Shown here in pieces: positions 33,191 to 42,000 of a stretch of 61,916 nucleotides of DNA (the first letter of the stretch is position 1; each line of letters starts with the position of its first letter). Both the position numbers and the translations under genes were made by a program. Source of the DNA: an uncultured Lachnospiraceae bacterium. Lineage in GTDB: Bacteria > Bacillota > Clostridia > Lachnospirales > Lachnospiraceae. The notes under the pieces were generated by a model that did no database searches, had not been told where the DNA came from, and saw only the letters and a program-made list of their open reading frames with translations. The DNA lies in NCBI GenBank assembly GCA_910585625.1, contig CAJUFQ010000023.1, forward strand, positions 1-61,916, given 5' to 3'.

Positions 33191-34775
33191 GAAAGCTGTT
33201 ATTATTACGTTAGTCTCTGTGTGTATCGCAGGAGGGGCTGTGTATGGCGGAATCAAAGCATATCAAAATTACCAATGGAACAACCTGGTTGCAGATGTGT
33301 ATAACGTGTCCAACCTGAATATGTACTATGGAGACACGGAAATGAGCAGTTCCGGTGAACTGACGAATGATTATTCCCAGGAGGTATATCCGCTGGAGGA
33401 TAAGAATATTGCGGAAGTGTTTGTAGAAGAGGGGCAGACGGTGGAAGCAGGCGACCCTTTGGTATCTTATGATATGACGTTGGCTGACTTGGAGCTGGAA
33501 ATGAAAGAGCTGGATGTGGCCACGATAGGGGGGCGGATCCAGGCAGCCAAGCAGGAGCTTGAGAAGCTGAAACGGACGACGCCTATCCGGCCGAGGCCAG
33601 ACCCGCCGGAAGAGCCGGATCCGCCGGAAGAGCCATATGTGCCAGATCCGCCGGAAGAGCCGCCCAAGCCGGAAAGGGAAGGGGAAGCATATAATTACAT
33701 TAATAAGGCAGCCAAGCCCAATAGGGGAAAAGGTACAGAGGAAGAACCTTATGTGTACTTATGCATGCCGGATTGCTATGTGCTGGGTGAATTTATCAAC
33801 AACCTCTCCAGGGACAAGAAAGAGCCGATATATGTCAGCTTGGAAATCCATGAAGGCAATACGCTTGAGGGCCAGCTGCTCAAGAGCTGGGAAATCAGCG
33901 GAAAGAGCGGTTTCCCACAGATGGCGGATGATTCCCGCTGGGCGGTCAGTTCCAAATCACAGGTGATAGAGGAGGAACCGGAGCCAGAGCCGGAACCGGA
34001 ACCAGAGCCGGAACCGGAACCGGAGCCGGAACCGGAGCCAGAGCCGGAAGGATATACGGCAGAGGAGCTGGCGGAAAAAATCAGTGAGAAAGAAAAAGAA
34101 ATCCGAGATCTCGATTTGGAACAAAGGCAGGGCGAGCTGGAACTGGAACAGATGAAGAAAATGTCTGGAGATGGCGTAATCAAGGCAGAAATTAACGGCG
34201 TAGTGAAAAATCTCAGCGAAAAAGATAATCTGCCGACAGACGGTTCCCCATTTCTTACGGTGGCAGGATCAGAGGGTCTCTATGTCAAGGGTTACCTGAC
34301 TGAGCTGCAGCTGGAAGATATCCAGGTAGGGCAGACCATATATGCCTATTCCTGGGAGAGCGGCAATAATTTTGAGGCAACCATAACAGAAATTTCCAAT
34401 TATCCCGAGGCAAACTATGAGTCGTGGGGAGAAGGGAACCCCAACGTGTCCTATTATCCTTATACCGCGTATATTGAGAATACGGAGGGCCTTCATAACG
34501 GTGAATATGTGGATCTTACGATGACGCCCAATAACGGCGGCGATGTGTCAGATACCATCTGTATTGAGAAAGCATATGTCAGGGAAGAGGACAACCGCAA
34601 GTACGTGCTGAAAGCAGACAAAAATAATCTGCTGGTGAAGCAGTATGTCAAGACGGGCAGGACGATATACGGCTCAAGCGTGGAAATCCTCTCCGGGCTT
34701 TCCATGGAAGACAGGATAGCATTCCCTTATGGGAAAAATGCAAAGGAAGGCGTAAAAGTGAAGGAGGCTGAGTAA
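33183..34775 (+). CDS. Second efflux adaptor, with Pro-Glu-rich linkers
   Basis: 530 aa, one N-terminal transmembrane segment (~5-25). The adaptor signature YPLEDKNIAEVFVEEGQTVEAGDPLVSYD is at ~70-98 and the returning half at ~335-525 (GVIKAEINGVVKNLSEK, PFLTVAGSEGLYVKGYL, ENTEGLHNGEYVDLTM). Between the halves, where a coiled-coil hairpin is expected, lie a PPEEPDPPEEP-type stretch (~133-169), an unrecognised ~90-residue insert with aromatic residues, and an EP dipeptide repeat (~263-289) before a short coiled coil (~293-330). AAGGAGG precedes the ATG inside the ATPase gene. Confidence 0.82.
   Translation: MGKKAVIITLVSVCIAGGAVYGGIKAYQNYQWNNLVADVYNVSNLNMYYGDTEMSSSGELTNDYSQEVYPLEDKNIAEVFVEEGQTVEAGDPLVSYDMTLADLELEMKELDVATIGGRIQAAKQELEKLKRTTPIRPRPDPPEEPDPPEEPYVPDPPEEPPKPEREGEAYNYINKAAKPNRGKGTEEEPYVYLCMPDCYVLGEFINNLSRDKKEPIYVSLEIHEGNTLEGQLLKSWEISGKSGFPQMADDSRWAVSSKSQVIEEEPEPEPEPEPEPEPEPEPEPEPEPEGYTAEELAEKISEKEKEIRDLDLEQRQGELELEQMKKMSGDGVIKAEINGVVKNLSEKDNLPTDGSPFLTVAGSEGLYVKGYLTELQLEDIQVGQTIYAYSWESGNNFEATITEISNYPEANYESWGEGNPNVSYYPYTAYIENTEGLHNGEYVDLTMTPNNGGDVSDTICIEKAYVREEDNRKYVLKADKNNLLVKQYVKTGRTIYGSSVEILSGLSMEDRIAFPYGKNAKEGVKVKEAE
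33974..34052 (+). repeat. Glu-Pro dipeptide repeat in adaptor 2
   Basis: About thirteen GAGCCR/GAACCR hexamers in a row encode alternating Glu and Pro. A stiff extended linker is expected; length may vary between strains by slippage. Confidence 0.8.
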
Positions 34776-34803
34776 TTCAGCGCGGACACAGAATGGAGGA
34801 AAA

Positions 34804-36057
34804 ATGTTAGAGAATATCAGACTGTCCTTTCAGGGACTGTGGTCACATAAGATGCGTTCCTTTCTTACCATGCTGGGTATCATCATAGGCATCGCGGCGA
34901 TCATAGCGATCGTCTCAACGATTAAGGGAACCAATGAGCAGATTAAAGAAAACCTGATCGGCGCGGGCGATAATACTGTGAACGTACAGTTTTACCAGGG
35001 TGATTACCCATATGAGATTGATTTCAACGGGATCCCGGACGGCGTGCCGGTGATTTCGGAGGAGACAAAGAACATGCTGCTGGAATTAAAGCATGTGGAA
35101 GGAGTATCCCTCTATACGTCAAGGGAAGCATACAGCGTGGCCTACTATAAGAATAACGGGCTGTCCGGCGGCAAGATATTCGGCATAGATTCCAATTACC
35201 TGGATACCTGCAATTATATCATCAAGCAGGGGCGCGGGTTCACGGAGTCAGACTTTGACAATTACCGCAAAGTAGTCCTTTTGGATGAGAGCTGCGCGGA
35301 GACGCTTTTCCAGGGGGAAGAGCCGATAGGCAAGACCCTGGAGATTCAGAGAGAGCCGTTCATTGTTATTGGGATAATCGCTAAATCGTCTAAATTTGAA
35401 CCAGTCATAAATAATATTGATGAGTATTACAGTTATACACAGAATAATAACGGCGCGCTGTATGTGCCGGATACGACCTGGCCAATCTTGTATAGCTACG
35501 ATGAGCCGCAGTCAGCGGTCTTGAAGCTGGACAGCGTGGATAATATGACAGTTGCAGGAAAGAGCGCGGCGGAAATCTTAAATTCCAAGATTAATGTGCA
35601 GGATGATACCATGAAATACAAGGCTGACGACTTGCTCAAGAAAGCGGAAGATATCCAGAAATTAGGGCAGTCCACGAATATGATGCTTATCTGGATTGCC
35701 GGGATTTCCCTGCTGGTGGGCGGTATCGGCGTCATGAACATCATGCTGGTGTCCGTGACGGAGCGTACACAGGAAATCGGCCTCAAGAAGGCCATCGGCG
35801 CAAGGAAAGGAAAAGTATTGGGACAGTTCCTGACCGAGGCGGCCGTCCTCACCAGCCTGGGCGGATTGGTAGGCGTGATTGTAGGGATTGTGCTGGCAGA
35901 AGTGATTTCGCGGATAACCGGGACCCTGATGGCAATTAGCGTACCGGCAGCAGTGCTGGCAGTGGTATTTTCCATGTTCATCGGCATACTGTTTGGGCTT
36001 CTGCCTTCCTATAAGGCAGCAAACCTGAATCCGATAGAGGCATTGCGGCACGAGTAA
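34804..36057 (+). CDS. MacB-type ABC permease (FtsX family)
   Basis: 417 aa: a cytosolic N-helix and first transmembrane segment (~18-42, MLGIIIGIAAIIAIVSTIKG). An extracellular MacB-core domain (~50-285) follows, and then three C-terminal transmembrane segments (~295-315, 345-372 and 380-402) ending PSYKAANLNPIEALRHE, the standard FtsX terminus. This is the membrane subunit of the operon's exporter. In Gram-positive relatives (YknXYZ) such systems export or protect against peptides without an outer-membrane channel. Confidence 0.93.
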   Translation: MLENIRLSFQGLWSHKMRSFLTMLGIIIGIAAIIAIVSTIKGTNEQIKENLIGAGDNTVNVQFYQGDYPYEIDFNGIPDGVPVISEETKNMLLELKHVEGVSLYTSREAYSVAYYKNNGLSGGKIFGIDSNYLDTCNYIIKQGRGFTESDFDNYRKVVLLDESCAETLFQGEEPIGKTLEIQREPFIVIGIIAKSSKFEPVINNIDEYYSYTQNNNGALYVPDTTWPILYSYDEPQSAVLKLDSVDNMTVAGKSAAEILNSKINVQDDTMKYKADDLLKKAEDIQKLGQSTNMMLIWIAGISLLVGGIGVMNIMLVSVTERTQEIGLKKAIGARKGKVLGQFLTEAAVLTSLGGLVGVIVGIVLAEVISRITGTLMAISVPAAVLAVVFSMFIGILFGLLPSYKAANLNPIEALRHE

Positions 36058-36092
36058 ACTTAAGATAAAAAATAAGAATTCAGGAGGAAATC

Positions 36093-37385
36093 ATGATTGA
36101 TTTAAAATTTTTAAGGGAAAACCCGGATGTGGTGAAACAGAATATCCGCAATAAGTTCCAGGACAGCAAGCTGCCGTTGGTGGATGAGGTCATCGAGCTG
36201 GACGCAAAGGCGAGGAAGACCCAGCAGGAAGCCGATGCGCTCCGCGCCGACCGCAAGAAGCTTTCCAAGCAGATTGGCGCCCTGATGGGACAAGGCAAGA
36301 AGGAAGAGGCAGAGGAAGTAAAGGCCAAAGTCAATGCAGGAGCTGAGCGTCTGGCCGAGCTTGAGCAGATGGAAGGACAGCTGCAGGAGAAAGTCACGGA
36401 AATCATGATGACAATTCCTAATATCATCGACCCTTCCGTGCCGATTGGCAAAGATGACAGCGAGAACGTGGAGGTGCAGAAATATGGCGAGCCTGTGACG
36501 CCGGATTTTGAGATTCCCTACCATGCAGAGATTATGGAGCGTTTCCAGGGCCTCGATTTGGACAGCGCGCGGAAGGTAGCCGGAAACGGCTTTTATTACC
36601 TGATGGGAGACATCGCGCGGCTTCATTCCGCAGTGATTTCCTATGCCAGGGATTTTATGATAGGCAGGGGCTTTACTTACTGCGTGCCGCCATTTATGAT
36701 CCGCAGTAATGTCGTGACCGGGGTCATGAGCTTTGCGGAGATGGACGCCATGATGTATAAAATAGAAGGAGAAGATTTGTACTTGATTGGGACAAGCGAA
36801 CATTCCATGATTGGCAAATTTATTGACACCATCCTCACGGAGGAGCAGCTGCCGCAGACCCTGACCAGCTATTCCCCGTGTTTCCGTAAGGAGAAAGGGG
36901 CGCACGGCATAGAGGAGCGCGGCGTGTACCGCATTCATCAGTTTGAGAAACAGGAGATGATAGTCGTCTGCAAGCCGGAAGAGTCTAAGATGTGGTTTGA
37001 TAAATTGTGGCAGAATACGGTAGACCTGTTCCGTTCCCTGGACGTTCCGGTGCGGACGCTGGAATGCTGTTCCGGCGACCTTGCGGATCTGAAAGTGAAG
37101 TCTGTCGACGTGGAGGCATGGTCTCCCAGGCAGCAGAAATATTTTGAGGTGGGAAGCTGTTCTAACCTGGGAGACGCCCAGGCACGCCGGCTGAAAATCC
37201 GTGTTGCCGCCAAAGGAGGCAAATATTTCGCGCATACCCTGAATAATACGGTGGTGGCGCCGCCGCGTATGCTGATTGCATTTTTGGAGAATAACCTGTG
37301 CGAGGACGGAAGCGTGAAGATTCCAGAAGCGTTGCGTCCCTACATGGGAGGGCAGGAAAAGATTGTACCGCCGGAAAAGAAATAA
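36093..37385 (+). CDS. serS: Seryl-tRNA synthetase
   Basis: Charges tRNA-Ser. 430 aa, normal length. The N-terminal coiled-coil arm (~30-105) is rich in Lys, Glu and Ala. The class II catalytic domain contains GTSEHSMIGKF, motif 2 PCFRKEKGAHGIEERGVYRIHQFEK, and motif 3-type VAPPRMLIAFLENN near the end. AGGAGG lies upstream of the ATG. Only 35 bases separate it from the permease gene and no T-box or separate promoter is seen, so it may be read through from the exporter operon. Confidence 0.97.
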   Translation: MIDLKFLRENPDVVKQNIRNKFQDSKLPLVDEVIELDAKARKTQQEADALRADRKKLSKQIGALMGQGKKEEAEEVKAKVNAGAERLAELEQMEGQLQEKVTEIMMTIPNIIDPSVPIGKDDSENVEVQKYGEPVTPDFEIPYHAEIMERFQGLDLDSARKVAGNGFYYLMGDIARLHSAVISYARDFMIGRGFTYCVPPFMIRSNVVTGVMSFAEMDAMMYKIEGEDLYLIGTSEHSMIGKFIDTILTEEQLPQTLTSYSPCFRKEKGAHGIEERGVYRIHQFEKQEMIVVCKPEESKMWFDKLWQNTVDLFRSLDVPVRTLECCSGDLADLKVKSVDVEAWSPRQQKYFEVGSCSNLGDAQARRLKIRVAAKGGKYFAHTLNNTVVAPPRMLIAFLENNLCEDGSVKIPEALRPYMGGQEKIVPPEKK

Positions 37386-37403
37386 TATAAGAAACGTGTA
37401 ACG

Positions 37404-37449
37404 GCCCGGCAGGCATTGCGAGAGAGCAGTGCCTGCCGGGCTTCTCTTT
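37404..37449 (+). terminator. Terminator of serS
   Basis: GCCCGGCAGGCA (37404-37415) pairs with TGCCTGCCGGGC (37430-37441), followed by TTCTCTTTCC. It may also serve the convergent XRE gene. Confidence 0.75.
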
Positions 37450-37452
37450 CCC

Positions 37453-37770
37453 CTAAAGGACTTTTGCAATCCGCAGCAGCGTCTCCTGGCGGGGCTTATC
37501 CATGTTCTTCAAGGTATTCATCAGCTCATGTTCTATGACGGAATCCGGGGAATGGTACTCGTTCTCCAGGATATAGTCTAACGTGGTGTCCAGCGCATTG
37601 CAGATCCGTACCAGGAGGGAGAGGGACACCTTGGCTTTATTTGTCTCTATATTGCTGATATGGGAGACATTTACGTTCGTCTTATGTGCAATATATTCCT
37701 GTGTCAGCATTTTCTCATTGCGGACTTCCCGTATCCTCTGGCCGATGAAGGCAAAATTCAGGTCTTCCAT
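37453..37770 (-). CDS. XRE-family transcriptional regulator
   Basis: 105 aa. Residues ~8-68 are a Cro/C1-type helix-turn-helix (IGQRIREVRNEKMLTQEYIA, then VNVSHISNIETNKAKVSL). The remaining ~35 residues form a short helical tail (LMNTLKNMDKPRQETLLRI). AAGGAGG lies nine bases before the ATG. Orphan regulator on the minus strand; it may act on the divergent surface-protein genes, whose promoter lies about 110-140 bases away. Confidence 0.88.
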   Translation of the reverse strand: MEDLNFAFIGQRIREVRNEKMLTQEYIAHKTNVNVSHISNIETNKAKVSLSLLVRICNALDTTLDYILENEYHSPDSVIEHELMNTLKNMDKPRQETLLRIAKVL

Positions 37771-37878
37771 AATCCATTCCTCCTTTACGGTGAGTTATTA
37801 GGTGCTTTAATGCAACGGTTCAGCCATAATATTTGCGCGGCCTGAACGGTTATACTTCTTAAAAGAATAATAACCTAA

Positions 37879-37907
37879 TTGTAATATTTATATAGCTATA
37901 GTATAAT
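37879..37907 (+). promoter_or_regulatory. Promoter of the surface-protein block
   Basis: -35 TTGTAA (37879-37884), 17-base spacer, -10 TATAAT (37902-37907), in a very AT-rich stretch with further TATAAT-like boxes to 37945. Confidence 0.65.
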
Positions 37908-37959
37908 AATGTATAACTATATAATATATAGTGATAGAATATATAAAAGGAGGAAAATT

Positions 37960-38013
37960 ATGAAGAAAAATATTGGATGGATGGGAGGAATCATGGGCGC
38001 GGAAGGCTGCTGA
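37960..38013 (+). CDS. Short ORF (17 aa) ahead of the secreted protein
   Basis: ATG at 37960 with a strong AAAGGAGG eight bases before it, then MKKNIGWMGGIMGAEGC and TGA. It may be a leader peptide that controls the next gene, or the start of a decayed longer gene. About 85 bases separate it from the next start codon. Confidence 0.4.
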   Translation: MKKNIGWMGGIMGAEGC

Positions 38014-38098
38014 GGCATGGCAGCTCTCAGGGGGCAAAGGTTTTAGGATGCAAAGTCGGAAGAAAATGGCTATCAATGAAGCCGGGAAGGAGAAACGG

Positions 38099-38962
38099 AT
38101 GAAGAAAAAAATCAAGATAGGGATGATATTCGCAGTTGTATGCGTACTTACAATGGGGATGAGCGTATTTGCCGCAGATACCATGATGAAAAATAAAAAG
38201 TGGGTGAGCGGGCAGGGCGGCGCATACGTTGACGCAGACAAGGATGGGAAGATAGACAGTTTTCAGAGCAGCGGCACAAGCTATTACAAAATACAGATAG
38301 CAAAGCAGGGGTATATTACGGTGGATGTGAAAACCTCGCCGCTTCCAGGCGAGAAAGAATACAGCGGCGGGCAGGAAAACGCTTATACGAAGCTGTCTCT
38401 GCTAAACGCCAAAAAGAAACGGCTGGCAGAATATAATAACCATCTAATTTTTCAGGACAAATATGAAAAAAGCATGGTATTTACAGCGGCCGTGAAAAAG
38501 GGGACTTATTATATTGCCGCCGAAGGGACCCAGAAGTATAAGATGCGCTACCGTTTTACGCCCGTGTCCAAAATAAACAAGGCCGTGAAAGATCCAGCAA
38601 AAGCGCCTGCCCTGAAAAAGGGAAAAACGGTAAAGGGACTGCTTGCAATTAGGGAAACAGATTACTATAAGATAAAGCTGACAAAGAAAACAAAAGTTAC
38701 GCTGTCTTTCCAGGCTCAGGTACGGGACAGCCAGCAGAAAGGATTGCTGGATGGGCTGAACGCCCAGCTTTTAATAAAAAAGGGCAACAGCTATCTGGCA
38801 GTGGACGACAAAGGGAAAGTAACGTCCAAGGATAATCCCTTTTATTGGGACCATATCATAGGCAAGGATAAAATCACGGCAACCCTGCCGAAAGGCACAT
38901 ATTATGTCCTTGTGTTCGCCTGGGGTGACCTTAGCGGTTACTATACGATGAAGTGGCAGTGA
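38099..38962 (+). CDS. Secreted protein with two PPC-like beta domains
   Basis: 287 aa from the ATG at 38099 (AAGGAG seven bases before). The signal peptide is ~1-25 (cut after SVFA). The mature part holds two similar all-beta units. The first contains TSYYKIQIAKQGYITVDVKT and GTYYIAAEG; the second TDYYKIKLTKKTKVTLSFQA and GTYYVLVFAWGDLSGYYTM. This spacing resembles bacterial pre-peptidase C-terminal (PPC) domains. It is Lys-rich. No sortase motif. It precedes the large surface protein by 58 bases and is probably co-expressed with it. Confidence 0.75.
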   Translation: MKKKIKIGMIFAVVCVLTMGMSVFAADTMMKNKKWVSGQGGAYVDADKDGKIDSFQSSGTSYYKIQIAKQGYITVDVKTSPLPGEKEYSGGQENAYTKLSLLNAKKKRLAEYNNHLIFQDKYEKSMVFTAAVKKGTYYIAAEGTQKYKMRYRFTPVSKINKAVKDPAKAPALKKGKTVKGLLAIRETDYYKIKLTKKTKVTLSFQAQVRDSQQKGLLDGLNAQLLIKKGNSYLAVDDKGKVTSKDNPFYWDHIIGKDKITATLPKGTYYVLVFAWGDLSGYYTMKWQ

Positions 38963-39020
38963 TGGAACGTATCACGGCCAGACAAGAGCGGAAAATGAAA
39001 GAGGGAAAGGAGAAAGGGTT

Positions 39021-42000
39021 ATGAGGAAAAAGCGTTACGTGTTACATACCGTATTTCTTGCCGCCTGCCTTATGTTCCTTACCGGCGCGTTATGCTGGAA
39101 ATGCGCCGGTACGGCGCAGGCGGCGGACACAGTGTCGCGCGAGGAATGGATGCATATCCTGACAGATACCTTCCAGATGAAAATTGAAGATGGGCTGGTG
39201 CCGGATGACTATTATACGGACGTCTCGGCAAGCACGTCCGGCTATTACCAGGATATCATGACGGCGGTGAACTTTGGCGTCGTCGATCTGAAGGCAGGGG
39301 AAGAATTCTGCCCGAAAGAGGCGGTCACGCGAGAGTTTGCCGCCCAGACGTTAAATTTCTGCCTGGGGTACGAACTGGCGGAGGACGAGCCGTTTACCAT
39401 GGAGGATCAGGAAATGCTGCAGTACGCCGCAGATGACCAGATAGCGGTCAACCGGGGCTGGATTGCCCTCAATGGCAATGAGTTCTGCCCGGATCTGCCC
39501 ATCACGATGGCAGAAAAAGAGCGGATGGTGGCCGATGCGAAGGAAATCCTGGCTGCGGCTGAGGTAGACGAAGACCATGAGAATACTTATGAATTTGCCG
39601 AAGACGTGGTGGTGTTCCCGGAAGGCACAGAAGTGGAGCTTGGCGAGGGCAAAGTCATAATCTACGGCGACACAGGAGTGGAGCTGTCCCCAGGGGACGT
39701 CTTCGCCGTCTTTTCCAATGGGATCGCCTATACTTACCAGGCGGTGGACGTCATATCTGAAACCGATTGGATAGAGGTGGAGGCCAAAGAGGCCGACTAT
39801 GACAGCGCGGTCACAAGCTATGACGCCGAAGGCGTGATAGAGGCGGACTTAGGGACGTTCGTGCCGGCGTCGGACGACATCGTCATGGATGTGGAGTATT
39901 ATGAACAGACCCTGCCGGCGGACCGTCCCCCACAGGAAGAAGGGATTGCCGCGCAGGCGGACGCAAGGGCGCAGAAGAAAGTAAAAGATATTAAGCTGTC
40001 CAAAAAAATAGGCGGCGGGAAAGTTACCTGTGATATCACCAATATCCAGGTGAATTATAAACTGAGCGGCGGCAATTACCTGTTTTCGGTGAGCGGAAAT
40101 GCCAGGGCCAGCTACACCATATCCGGGAAAAAAGAACTGACGATTCCCCTGGGCCATGTGGGCATTGCCGGGGTAGGGGAAATCGAAATCAGCATGATTT
40201 ACTCTGCCGATGGTTCCGCGGCCTTGACGCTGTCTTCAAATTTTGCGGTAGGCGTGGAAAATACAGGCGGCAGCGTGAGGAAAATCAAGAACTTCACGAC
40301 TCCTTCCTGGCATTTCTCAGCGAAGGCGGAACTTAAGGCCGCCTGCCGGGCGTCTTTCAAAATCGCCATCCCGGCCATGGCAGACGGCAATATCTACGCG
40401 GAAATCGGGGTCAAGTCCACGCCGGACGTCGAGGTGTATTCGGACGGCAGGAAGCCTGTCATGTGCATGGACCTTCCGGCATACTTGTATGCGACGGCGG
40501 GGTATTCGCTCAATGTCGCCGGGCAGTCGGTGGCAAAGGATACCATATACATTTATAACGCTTCCAACAGCCCGGTGAAAGTATGTTACCATATTGAAGA
40601 CGGCAAAGAGGTGTCCGCGTGCAGCCGTCCTGACAGCAACTCCCATGTCGGCAAGCGGGGGTACTATTCCCTGTTTGGCGCGGTTGGCACATACGGCGGC
40701 GCGTGTTTCACGGCGCCATACGAAGAGGTGAAGATATTCGACTACGAACTGGACGACGCGGGACACGCGGCCATCACCAAATATTATGGGAATGTGTATG
40801 CGCTGGTCATCCCGGAGGAGTTGGACGGCAACCCAGTGACAGCCATCGGGGAAAGGGCCTTTGCGGACAACGCAAGCCTTGGATCCGTGGTCATCCCGGA
40901 TAAGGTGGAAACAATCGGCAAGGAGGCCTTCTCCGGCTGCAGCAGCCTTGCGGACGTCGTCCTGCCGGAAAATAGCAAATATACCTTTGTCGGCGAGGGC
41001 ATGTTTGCAGATGACGTCTCTTTGACCTGCATTGAGATACCCAAATACATCACAGAAATCCAGAAACGTGCATTCTATAACTGCGGGCTGACCGTGCTGC
41101 ACCTGAGCGAAGACATCACGTATATCGGGGAAGAAGCCTTTTACGGCTGCGCAAAGCTGCGCGACCTCACGCTGCCTAAATACCTGGAGATTTACGGCGC
41201 GGCGTGCTTCGGGGACTGCGACGCCTTACAGAGCGTGGAAATCTTTAAGTACCTAAAGGAAAACGATTACTTTCCCCATGAACATGCAATGGTTGACAAT
41301 GGGCTTATGCGCGGCATGTTCTACGGCTGCGACAACCTCAAGGATATCCGTTTTGCCAGCGGCGTGACCAGGATTGCGGCCAACCTGTTTAACGGCTGCA
41401 CGAGCCTGGAAGAAATCACGCTCCCGGATACGGTCACCCATATCGGGTTCCATGCGTTTAACGCCTGCAGCTCGCTGCGGACGGTAAATCTTCCCGACTC
41501 GCTGACCAAAATCGACGTCATGGCGTTCCGTAACTGCACGTCGCTGGAAAGCCTCCAGATTCCGGATTCCGTGACTGAAATCTGGGGCTGCGCATTCATG
41601 GGCTGCGATAAGCTGGCAGACGTCCATCTGCCCGCAAAGATGAAAATCCTGGGGACATGGGCCTTTCGCGGCTGTGCTTCTCTGCAGGATGTTTCCATCC
41701 CTCCAAATGTGGCGGAGGTTCCGATGTTTTATGATGGCTTTACAGTTTATGCGACAGAAAGTCCCTTCGTCGGCTGTGCGAAGCTAAAGGAAGTGACCTT
41801 GGAAGAGGGGATGCAGATAGTGGCGGGCGCATTGTTTAAGAACTGCGATTCGCTGGAGAGCATCCGTATCCCGGACAGCGTGACGAAGATTGGGGAGGCG
41901 GCGTTTTCCGGGGCGTCGAGCTTAAAGGACGTCGCTCTGTCAAAGAACCTTACGGAAATCAACAGAGGGGCGTTTTCCGGCTGCAGCTCTTTGGAGAAGA

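Noticed and set aside
36058..36092. T-box leader for serS
   Set aside because: Only 35 bases separate serS from the preceding gene, too short for a T-box, and no specifier stem is visible.
36111..37469. A 452-codon minus-strand frame opposite serS
   Set aside because: It is the complement of a highly conserved seryl-tRNA synthetase; it has no ribosome site, recognisable domain or promoter and reflects codon bias of serS.
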